A stretch of 18,311 nt of DNA from JAGNZR01 sp051646055 (GTDB lineage: Bacteria; Fusobacteriota; Fusobacteriia; Fusobacteriales; Fusobacteriaceae): assembly GCA_051646055.1 (NCBI GenBank), contig JBOFCM010000149.1:1-18311 (forward strand), given 5' to 3'. The notes below the pieces were generated by a model. That model saw only the letters and a list, made by a program, of their open reading frames with translations, was not told where the DNA came from and did no database searches. A program made the translations under genes and the position numbers. How positions within the stretch are numbered: position 1 is the first letter of the stretch; each line of letters starts with the position of its first letter. Positions 1-6,644 of the stretch are shown piece after piece.

Positions 1-1
1 G

Positions 2-193
2 GGAAAAGGAAGCTATGATGTAGATGACACAACCAAATACCAGGCCTATAACTATGTGGAGAAAAATGCTAACAGTACTGCTGCTATCCAGGCAACCAAG
101 GGAATGATACTTACCTATGGTGGAAAAATAGCAGATACCAAATATTATTCTGTGACCTCAGGTTATGGAGCATCTTCCAGGGCAGTGTGGTAA
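2..193 (+). CDS. SpoIID/LytB-domain protein, 3' end only (5' end outside window)
   Basis: Reading frame 2 is open from the left edge to the TAA at 191-193 and gives about 63 residues. The stretch AIQATKGMILTYGGKIADTK followed by YYSVTSGYGASSRAVW matches the C-terminal part of the SpoIID/LytB (amidase-enhancer) domain, in which a 'T.G.vLtY.GK.I.a.Y.S.SGG...s..vW' pattern is usual. That family acts on cell-wall glycan or enhances amidases. In well-known members the protein continues well beyond the VW motif; here it stops immediately after it, and the next gene on the opposite strand ends only 2 bases away. It may be a naturally short variant or a truncated gene. The N-terminal part, including any signal peptide, cannot be seen. 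Confidence 0.6.
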   Translation, partial: GKGSYDVDDTTKYQAYNYVEKNANSTAAIQATKGMILTYGGKIADTKYYSVTSGYGASSRAVW

Positions 194-195
194 AA

Positions 196-933
196 TTATT
201 TTTTATCTTCTAGAAGTAGGAGAGTTCCTCTGGTGATGGCGACACAGCTCACCAGAGGAGCCATAAACATTCCTATAAGGGGTAGCATAAAGAACAGAAT
301 AAAGATAATTCCGTTAAGGGCAGTAAAGAGGAAATTTCTCTTTACAAAAACCAGGGACTGAGTTGAGTTCATTCCTCTTCGCTCCAGAGTATAGTCTATT
401 ATAGATGCTCCAGCAAAGAACCCCTGTAGCAATATAAGTAACCCGGGAGTAAGAAGATTCACTAGTGGTAGGAATCCGAGTAAGAGTATAAGGATTGTTC
501 CTGAAATTTCAAAAAGAAGATATTTGCTGGAAACTACTATACCTCTTCCTATAAATTTTATATTCTGCTTTAAAGAAAAATTGCTCTCTACTCCAGTTTT
601 ATCCTCCTCTACCTGCTCAGAGATATAGCTGAGAAAAGGAGAGAGAAGAACTAGAATAAGTCCCTTATAAATAAGAAAGTAAACCAAAAATACAATTACT
701 GCCACCAATATCTTTAAAAGATAATAAGCAAGCTTGCTGTATTCCTGTAAATTTATGGCGGAACCCAGCTGGTTGAAAAGACTGAAACTTATTCGGGTAC
801 TTAAATAGTAGAGCAGAAAAATTAAAAGAAGGGACAGAAGCCCTGGGAGCATATAGAAGAGTTTAAGCTCTTTCCGCTCAATTATGGAAAAAGATTCTGA
901 ATAACCTTTGAAAACATATTTTAAATTTGTCAT
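196..933 (-). CDS. EI24/CysZ-like multispanning membrane protein
   Basis: A 245-residue, very hydrophobic protein. Membrane segments are visible at about residues 27-47, 70-100, 140-185 and 205-235. The layout of long hydrophobic stretches, a charged central loop (about 105-130, EQVEEDKTG) and a late 'LPLIGMFMAPLVSCVAITRG' region resembles the EI24 domain family, which includes the sulfate permease CysZ. CysZ itself imports sulfate, but distant members like this one have no settled substrate and nothing nearby concerns sulfur assimilation. The ATG at 933 has a GAGGTGAG ribosome binding site just upstream. The gene converges with the SpoIID-like gene, with stop codons 2 bases apart, and diverges from the AGCS symporter gene. 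Confidence 0.65.
   Translation of the reverse strand: MTNLKYVFKGYSESFSIIERKELKLFYMLPGLLSLLLIFLLYYLSTRISFSLFNQLGSAINLQEYSKLAYYLLKILVAVIVFLVYFLIYKGLILVLLSPFLSYISEQVEEDKTGVESNFSLKQNIKFIGRGIVVSSKYLLFEISGTILILLLGFLPLVNLLTPGLLILLQGFFAGASIIDYTLERRGMNSTQSLVFVKRNFLFTALNGIIFILFFMLPLIGMFMAPLVSCVAITRGTLLLLEDKK
226..259. repeat. 11-bp perfect inverted repeat at the 3' end of the EI24-like gene
   Basis: TCCTCTGGTGA (226-236) and TCACCAGAGGA (249-259) are exact reverse complements around a 12-base loop. They lie inside the last 65 bases of the EI24-like gene and just past the stop of the convergent SpoIID-like gene. The hairpin could help end transcription from the left, although no clean T-run follows it on either strand. 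Confidence 0.5.
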
Positions 934-1022
934 AACTCACCTCACCTATTCTATTAAATATATCTTCTGAAAACTTTTCATAATTCCTTTTTTAGTTTCA
1001 TCCGAACAAAAAAACAATATAA

Positions 1023-1051
1023 CTTATACATTATAATTTTCCTGTTGTCAA
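1023..1051 (-). promoter_or_regulatory. Candidate sigma-70 promoter for the EI24-like gene
   Basis: On the minus strand TTGACA (1046-1051) is followed after exactly 17 bases by TATAAG (1023-1028), about 90 bases upstream of the ATG at 933. The -35 is a perfect consensus and the -10 matches 5 of 6. Its -35 hexamer lies on the same bases as that of the opposite promoter. Confidence 0.55.
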
Positions 1052-1074
1052 TAATTTAACCTTGTAATTAGAAT
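1045..1074 (+). promoter_or_regulatory. Candidate sigma-70 promoter for the AGCS symporter gene
   Basis: TTGTCA (1045-1050), an 18-base spacer, then TAGAAT (1069-1074). This leaves a leader of about 120 bases before the ATG at 1202. The leader holds a 12-base palindrome, AATGATATCATT, at 1161-1172. I recognise no riboswitch in it. Confidence 0.5.
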
Positions 1075-1201
1075 GAAAAGGTAGAATGGTGATGCAAATT
1101 AAAATTATAAAAAGCGAACAAAAAAATAATAAAACTGTTATCTATAAATTTATCTCCCGAAATGATATCATTATTTAAATAAAATTTTCAGGAGGTACCT
1201 T

Positions 1202-2563
1202 ATGGTAATGGGTTTAATAGAAAAAATTGTTGAGAAAGCTAATTTTTTCATGTGGGAAAAAAATATACTGGTGGTAATGCTTGTAGGCAGTGCTCTATAT
1301 TTCACATGGAAAACTAAATTTATACAGATAAGGTTTCTTAAAAATGTGGGAGAAATTCTTTTCAGAAAACAGGAAGAGGGAAATGATAAAGGGATAACTC
1401 CTTTCCAGAGTTTCTGTTTGGGAACTGCGTGCAGAGTAGGAGCGGGAAATGTTGTGGGAGTGGTAGCAGCTATATCTATCGGAGGTCCAGGTTCAATTTT
1501 CTGGATGTGGCTAGTAGCTTTTCTTGGAAGTTCCACAGCTTTTGTAGAGTCTGTTCTAGCAGTAATTTATAGAGATGGAAAAGGCGGTAAATACAGAGGA
1601 GGAACTCCTTGGATAATAGAGAAAAAAACTGGTAGCAAGAAGTTTGCCATGCTCTTTGCCCTTTCCAGTATACTCTGCTACTTTGGAGTTACTCAGGTAA
1701 TGGCCAACACAATAACATCTTCTCTGAAGATGAGTATTCCTTCTATGGGAAATTGGATAGCTTATCTCCTTACAGCTCTTACAGCTCTTCTTCTGTTAGG
1801 TAAAAAGGATAAGATAATAGGGTTTCTAAATACACTAGTACCTATTATGGCAGGTCTGTATCTTATGGTTTCATTTTTTATAATTTTAAAAAATGCTGCC
1901 TATATCCCTGGAGTTTTCAGAGAGATAGTCCTTTCAGCCTTTGGTATAGGAGAAGCAGTGGGAGGAACTGTAGGAGGAGCACTTATGCTGGGGATAAAAA
2001 GAGGACTCTTTTCCAATGAAGCGGGAAGCGGAAACTCAACCTATGCAGCGGCAGTTTCGGAAGTTGACCATCCGGCTGAGCAGGGAATGGTACAGATGCT
2101 TGGTGTTTTTGTTGATACACTTTTAATATGTAGTGCAACAGCTCTTGTTATCCTCCTCGGAAAAGGTGGAGAAGGTCTGACAGGAGTGGCTCTTTTCCAG
2201 AATGCCATGGTATACCATCTAGGTTGGGTTGGAAAACCTTTTGTAACTCTTATTCTTTTCCTATTCTCTTTTTCCACGATTTTAGGAGTGGCTTTTTATG
2301 GGAAAACTGCCCTAGCTTATTTTACTCAGAAAAAAAATGGGCTGACAGTTTTTAATCTCCTTATGATAGCCATGGTATTTATGGGAGGAACAGGAGAAAA
2401 CTATTTCGTCTGGTCTCTTGCAGATTTGGGGCTTGGACTGATGACAATTTTCAATCTCTCGTGTATAATACCTTTAGGTGGAGAAGCAGTGGCGGCTCTT
2501 GAAGAGTATGAAGCTATGAGGGGAGATGCAGTATATGAAAAAAATAAGAGTAACCCTGTCTGA
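1202..2563 (+). CDS. Sodium:alanine/glycine symporter (AGCS family)
   Basis: This 453-residue integral membrane protein, of normal length for the family, imports a small neutral amino acid (alanine or glycine in studied members) together with sodium. Family signatures are present: TPFQSFCLGTACRVGAGNVV (about residues 66-85), GGPGSIFWMWLVAFLG (about 94-109) and RGLFSNEAGSGNST (about 268-281), within roughly ten hydrophobic segments. The ATG at 1202 is preceded by AGGAGGT (1190-1196) at ideal spacing; an in-frame ATG at 1208 is less well placed. Its 3' end overlaps the start of the WYL-domain gene, which suggests co-transcription. The exact substrate cannot be read from sequence. Confidence 0.93.
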   Translation: MVMGLIEKIVEKANFFMWEKNILVVMLVGSALYFTWKTKFIQIRFLKNVGEILFRKQEEGNDKGITPFQSFCLGTACRVGAGNVVGVVAAISIGGPGSIFWMWLVAFLGSSTAFVESVLAVIYRDGKGGKYRGGTPWIIEKKTGSKKFAMLFALSSILCYFGVTQVMANTITSSLKMSIPSMGNWIAYLLTALTALLLLGKKDKIIGFLNTLVPIMAGLYLMVSFFIILKNAAYIPGVFREIVLSAFGIGEAVGGTVGGALMLGIKRGLFSNEAGSGNSTYAAAVSEVDHPAEQGMVQMLGVFVDTLLICSATALVILLGKGGEGLTGVALFQNAMVYHLGWVGKPFVTLILFLFSFSTILGVAFYGKTALAYFTQKKNGLTVFNLLMIAMVFMGGTGENYFVWSLADLGLGLMTIFNLSCIIPLGGEAVAALEEYEAMRGDAVYEKNKSNPV

Positions 2564-3377
2564 AGATATTTGGAGACTTATCGGAAAAGACGTGGAAGAG
2601 TTTGGAATAAACAGTAACAGGCTATGCAACTATATTCTGGATAAACTTAAATATGAGAAAAACATGGATATCCATAAACTTATAGAAAACAGTACAGGAA
2701 TTCAGAAAAAAATTATTCAGTTCGATCTGAACAGTGCCAATGAAACTATCTATTATGATATACTGCGAGAGAACGGTGTAGAAAATGAAGCTGAATTTTT
2801 CAGAAATCTTTTTGAGCTCTATACTTCAAAATTTAAATATCAGAGAGAGATTTTCGTTTTTATGGATAGGGTCCTGGAGATATTGGATGCCATAGATAGA
2901 AAATGTAAAATGAAAATTATCTACTATGGAGAGGTCTATACAGTAAATCCCTATTTCATAAAACGTGAAGAGCAGGGAGATGAGAATTTTCTTTTCTGCT
3001 ATCACTGTGAAGAAAAAAAATATCTAAACTTTAAACTGAAAGATCTCGCTGTAGGGGGAATACTTCAAGAAAAAATTGATTTCTATGATAAGAAATATAT
3101 AGAGATGGTGAAGAAAAATTTTGATCCTTTTCTCGGATATGGAAATATAGTAAAAGTAAAACTGAGTCCAAAGGGAGAGGGTTTTCTAAAAGGAATCACT
3201 AACTATAAACCTAAACTTAAAAAACGTGAGGGAAATATCTACTCCTTTGAAATGTCCAATGAAAATGCAAAAATTTATTTTCTTCCTTTTATGGAGAATG
3301 CAGAAATTTTATCTCCTCCTGAATTGAGGGAGGAGATGAGGAACTCCCTTCTTTCAACTTTGAAATTATATTCCTAA
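2535..3377 (+). CDS. WYL-domain protein with a ribbon-helix-helix-like N-terminus
   Basis: A 280-residue soluble protein. The first ~38 residues (MKKIRVTLSEDIWRLIGKDV and the following IN..RLCNYILDKL) look like a ribbon-helix-helix DNA-binding fold: a short basic strand followed by two helices. Around residues 125-180, MKIIYYGEVYTVNPYFI followed by FLFCYHCEEKKYLNFKLKDL fits a WYL ligand-sensing domain. WYL proteins are mostly transcription regulators that bind nucleotides or other small ligands. The second in-frame ATG at 2535 is preferred because GAGGGGAG (2518-2525) sits about 9 bases upstream; the ATG at 2526 would touch that site. The gene overlaps the symporter gene by 29 bases, so the two are probably co-transcribed and it may control the symporter. 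The target is unknown. Confidence 0.65.
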   Translation: MKKIRVTLSEDIWRLIGKDVEEFGINSNRLCNYILDKLKYEKNMDIHKLIENSTGIQKKIIQFDLNSANETIYYDILRENGVENEAEFFRNLFELYTSKFKYQREIFVFMDRVLEILDAIDRKCKMKIIYYGEVYTVNPYFIKREEQGDENFLFCYHCEEKKYLNFKLKDLAVGGILQEKIDFYDKKYIEMVKKNFDPFLGYGNIVKVKLSPKGEGFLKGITNYKPKLKKREGNIYSFEMSNENAKIYFLPFMENAEILSPPELREEMRNSLLSTLKLYS

Positions 3378-3392
3378 GATATATAAAAAATT

Positions 3393-3420
3393 AAAAAAAG
3401 CCAAATTTTGGCTTTTTTTT
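3393..3420. terminator. Bidirectional intrinsic terminator
   Basis: A run of seven A, then GCCAAA, a minimal loop, TTTGGC and a run of eight or more T. It reads as a hairpin with a U-tract on both strands, so it can end the AGCS-WYL transcript from the left and the fdhA-hydA-hydG transcript from the right. The hydG stop codon (3420-3422) touches its edge. Confidence 0.85.
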
Positions 3421-4841
3421 TAAATAAAAAAATCTCTTTCTCCATTTTTTATTTTTTGGATACTTTTACGAGTATAATTCTGTATATCTTCTCTCGCTAT
3501 TTTTCCAATTTCTCTTTCAACAATTTTGAAGACTTTTTCTTGAAGTTCACTGTCTCCATAGTCCATAGCGTATTCAGTGAGAGTCATAAGAGCATTGGGC
3601 TGACAAACATTTTGTATATTCCCAGACTTAGCTAGTTGCATAAATCGATCTCCTGTTCTTCCAGAACGATAACATGCTGTACAATAGCTTGGAAGATAAC
3701 CATCATCTACAAGCTCTTTTAAAATTTCTAAAGGAGTTCTGTGGTCTTCTACCTGGAATTGACCACTTTCAACATCTTCAGCTTCATCTTTATATCCTCC
3801 TACTCCAGTACAAGAACCTGCACTTATCTGAGAAACTCCATATTTAATAACCTCTCTTCTTAATTCAGCAGCCTCTCTCGTAGATAAAATAAGCCCTGTA
3901 TAAGGAACAGCTATCCTTAAAATGGCAACTATTTTTTTGAAAATTTCATCATCAATCATATATGGAAATTGCTCTAAGCTAACTCCATCAGCTTTTTTCA
4001 TTCTGGGAACTGAAATTGTATGAAACCCTACTCCGTAAGTTTTTTCCAAATATTCGTTATGTAGCATAAGTCCGAGAACCTCAAATTTCCAATCTGAAAG
4101 ACCGAATAAAACTCCTGCTCCCACATCGTCTATTCCAGCCTCCATAGCCCTAGAAAAAGCATTGAGATGGTAAAGATAGTCTCCTTTGAGAGAATTAGGA
4201 TGCATTTTTTCATAGGTAGGTCTATGATAAGTTTCTTGAAAAAGAATATATGTTCCAATATCTGCTTCTTTCAGTTTTTTATAATTTTCAATACTAGTAG
4301 CAGCTACGTTGGCATTTATTCTTCTGATAGCTCCCTTGTCAGATTTGGTGGAGTAGATGGCTTTAATTGCATGGACTATATAGTCCATATCACAGTTTAT
4401 AGGGTCCTCTCCTATCTCTAAGGCAAGCCTTTTATGTCCCATTTTTTCAAGAAGTTTTACCTCTTCCTGAATCTCTTCCATGGTAAGTTTTCTTCTAGGA
4501 AAATGATTGTCTCTTCTATAACCACAATAAACACAATTATTGACACAGAAGTTGCTAATATAGAGAGGAGCAAATACCACGATTCTATGACCGTAGATTT
4601 CTTTTTTTATTTGGCCGGCCATTTTAAATATCTCTTCTAAATGTTCTTTTTTGTCTGTAGCCAGGAGAATCATAACATCTTCAGGAGTTATTTTTTTACG
4701 ACTTCGAACTTTTTCTAAAACAATATCAATCTGAGTATCTTCCACTTTGGAAAAATTCTCCAGAAGAGAATAGATATAGCTGTGATCTATGAAGTCCATA
4801 TTATTAAAATTCGTTTTAATTTCTATTGTTTTCTTTTCCAT
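3420..4841 (-). CDS. hydG: [FeFe]-hydrogenase H-cluster maturase HydG
   Basis: HydG is a radical-SAM tyrosine lyase that splits tyrosine to p-cresol, CO and cyanide and builds the Fe(CO)2(CN) unit of the hydrogenase H-cluster. This 473-residue copy has the expected length. C99-x3-C103-x2-C106 binds the SAM-cleaving 4Fe-4S cluster, and the C-terminal C387-x2-C390-x22-C413 binds the auxiliary cluster; the C-terminal motif separates HydG from the related ThiH. The ATG at 4841 follows an AAAGGAG site. It is the last gene of the fdhA-hydA-hydG unit, about 66 bases after hydA across a strong hairpin. The companion maturases HydE and HydF are not in this window. Confidence 0.96.
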   Translation of the reverse strand: MEKKTIEIKTNFNNMDFIDHSYIYSLLENFSKVEDTQIDIVLEKVRSRKKITPEDVMILLATDKKEHLEEIFKMAGQIKKEIYGHRIVVFAPLYISNFCVNNCVYCGYRRDNHFPRRKLTMEEIQEEVKLLEKMGHKRLALEIGEDPINCDMDYIVHAIKAIYSTKSDKGAIRRINANVAATSIENYKKLKEADIGTYILFQETYHRPTYEKMHPNSLKGDYLYHLNAFSRAMEAGIDDVGAGVLFGLSDWKFEVLGLMLHNEYLEKTYGVGFHTISVPRMKKADGVSLEQFPYMIDDEIFKKIVAILRIAVPYTGLILSTREAAELRREVIKYGVSQISAGSCTGVGGYKDEAEDVESGQFQVEDHRTPLEILKELVDDGYLPSYCTACYRSGRTGDRFMQLAKSGNIQNVCQPNALMTLTEYAMDYGDSELQEKVFKIVEREIGKIAREDIQNYTRKSIQKIKNGERDFFI

Positions 4842-4872
4842 GATATATTATCTCCTTTTTCCATAAAATTTA

Positions 4873-4900
4873 TGGGAGAACTTTCAAAAAAGTTCTCCCA
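4873..4900 (-). promoter_or_regulatory. Strong intercistronic hairpin between hydA and hydG
   Basis: GGGAGAACTTT (4874-4884) and AAAGTTCTCCC (4889-4899) pair perfectly around a 4-base loop, and T4873 pairs with A4900 for a 12-bp stem. No T-run follows it in the direction of transcription, so it is not a classical terminator. It may stabilise the upstream mRNA, attenuate or be a processing site. A second, overlapping inverted repeat (CCATAAA/TTTATGG, 4861-4875) lies next to the hydG ribosome binding site. Confidence 0.55.
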
Positions 4901-4907
4901 GTTTCAC

Positions 4908-6632
4908 TTAATTTTTGTCAGATTTATCGGAATATGTGGTGTGAAGTATATGGTGGCTCTTATGTCCACAAGGCTCTCCTAAATAGTTTTTATAAAGATT
5001 TTGAACCTCGATATTTTCATGGGATTTTCTAAGTGTTGAACCTGAATCGAAAGAGTGCATTCCCTTCATTCTCTCTTTTCTAATAGTTAGATTATCAGGA
5101 ATAGGAGCTCCTCCTCCACTAATACAACCACCATAGCAAGCCATTACTTCAATAAAATCAAAATGTATCTCTTTTTTTTCTATTGAATCTAAAAGCGCCT
5201 TTGAAGAATCGATACCATTGACTACAGCAACTTTTATTGTTTTGTCTCCGATGACAACCTCTGTAGATTTAACATTTTGAAAACCTCTTAATTCTTTAAA
5301 TTCAAGAGGAGAAAGCTCACCATTACTTAAAACATGAGAAACAGTACGGAGTGCAGCTTCCATAACTCCGCCAGAAGTTCCGAATATTCTACCAGCACTT
5401 GATCCAAGTCCCATAAAAGAATCGTAAGTTAAGTTGTCAGGAAGAGATAAAAAGTCAATATCATTCATTTTTATTAATTTTGCAAACTCTCTTGTGGTGA
5501 TAACAAGATCTACATCTTTTATTCCGTTTTCTTGCATCTCTTCTCTTTCAATTTCACCTTTTTTTGCAGTACAAGGCATGATTGAAACTACATAGATATC
5601 CTCTTTAGGAATATTCATAGTTTTAGCATAGTAAGATTTTGCAAGAGCTCCAAACATCTGTTGTGGAGATTTACAGCTAGAGAGATTAGGAATAAAGTTA
5701 GGATGAGATTGCTCTACATAGTTGACCCAACCTGGGCAACAAGATGTGAACATAGGAAGGTTCTCAGAGTTTTCTGTGATTCTATGGATAAGCTCTGTTC
5801 CCTCTTCCATAATAGTTACATCGGCAGAAAAATCTGTACTGAAGACTTTATCGAATCCTAACTTTTTTAGAGCTGCAACCATTTTAGAAGTTGTATCAAC
5901 TCCAGGTTTTATGAAAAACTCCTCTCCGATTGTATGCTTTATAGCAGGAGCCATCTGAATAATAATATGTTTGTCAGAATTTTTGAGTAGTTTATTTAAC
6001 TTGAGAACATGATTTTTTTCAGTAAGTGCACCTACCGGACAAACTTTTACACATTGACCACAGGCGATACATTTAGAATCTTTTAAAAGTTCTCCACCTC
6101 TTATTCCAATCTCTTTGACACCATTTTTTTCAACTATCTTATAAACAGCGATTCCTTGAACATCTTGGCAAACAGCGACACATTTTTCACAAAGGATACA
6201 CTTATTAAGATCTCTTGTCAATCCAGTTGAAGAGTTATCAATCTCATATTTTTTTATCTCTTGAGTATTTCTATTGATAATTTTATAGTCATAACAGAGA
6301 TCTTGAAGTTGGCAATCTCCTTGAGATTTCTCACAAGTCAAGCAGTGATTAGGGTGAGTACTCATTATATTTTCCAATATCTCTTTTCTTTTTTCCTCTA
6401 TTAAAAGAGAGTTAGTTTTGATAACCATTCCCTCATGTGGATAACTTTCACAAGATTTTATAAAATTCCCATTACACTCTATGACACAGATACCACAGAC
6501 TTTTTGGGTTCCTAAATCTTCATGATGACAGAGAGTAGGGATTTTAATTCCCATCTCAATACACCTTTCTAGAATAGTCTGCTGAGATTCTATCCCTGTT
6601 AAAACTCCATCTATCTCTATTTCAAAAATCAT
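4908..6632 (-). CDS. hydA: Monomeric [FeFe]-hydrogenase with N-terminal Fe-S relay
   Basis: Catalyses reversible H2 oxidation and proton reduction in the cytoplasm. At 574 residues it has the length and domain order of the Clostridium pasteurianum CpI type. Visible in order: 2Fe-2S ligands C35, C46, C49, C61; a His/Cys 4Fe-4S site H93, C97, C100, C107; two ferredoxin 4Fe-4S sites (C145/148/151/155 and C188/191/194/198); then the H-domain. The three H-cluster motifs are intact: FTSCCPGW (C298 proton relay, C299 ligand), MPCTAKKGE (C354) and EVMACYGGCISGGG (C499, C503). The C-terminal SHENIEVQNLYKNYLGEP region is typical. The third cysteine of the His/Cys site is spaced x6 rather than the usual x5. 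The ATG at 6632 follows GGAGGA, and fdhA ends 12 bases upstream, so the two are co-translated. No NuoE/NuoF-type partner is nearby. Confidence 0.96.
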   Translation of the reverse strand: MIFEIEIDGVLTGIESQQTILERCIEMGIKIPTLCHHEDLGTQKVCGICVIECNGNFIKSCESYPHEGMVIKTNSLLIEEKRKEILENIMSTHPNHCLTCEKSQGDCQLQDLCYDYKIINRNTQEIKKYEIDNSSTGLTRDLNKCILCEKCVAVCQDVQGIAVYKIVEKNGVKEIGIRGGELLKDSKCIACGQCVKVCPVGALTEKNHVLKLNKLLKNSDKHIIIQMAPAIKHTIGEEFFIKPGVDTTSKMVAALKKLGFDKVFSTDFSADVTIMEEGTELIHRITENSENLPMFTSCCPGWVNYVEQSHPNFIPNLSSCKSPQQMFGALAKSYYAKTMNIPKEDIYVVSIMPCTAKKGEIEREEMQENGIKDVDLVITTREFAKLIKMNDIDFLSLPDNLTYDSFMGLGSSAGRIFGTSGGVMEAALRTVSHVLSNGELSPLEFKELRGFQNVKSTEVVIGDKTIKVAVVNGIDSSKALLDSIEKKEIHFDFIEVMACYGGCISGGGAPIPDNLTIRKERMKGMHSFDSGSTLRKSHENIEVQNLYKNYLGEPCGHKSHHILHTTYSDKSDKN

Positions 6633-6644
6633 AAATCCTCCAAA

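Noticed and set aside
2535..3377. WYL protein as a CRISPR regulator
   Set aside because: No cas genes and no repeat-spacer array occur in the window; the neighbour is a symporter.
4873..4900. Simple intrinsic terminator after hydA
   Set aside because: No T-run follows the stem in the direction of transcription and hydG, needed for HydA, lies directly downstream.
4908..6632. Subunit of an NAD-dependent electron-bifurcating hydrogenase
   Set aside because: No NuoE/NuoF-like genes are nearby and the protein has the length and layout of monomeric CpI-type enzymes.
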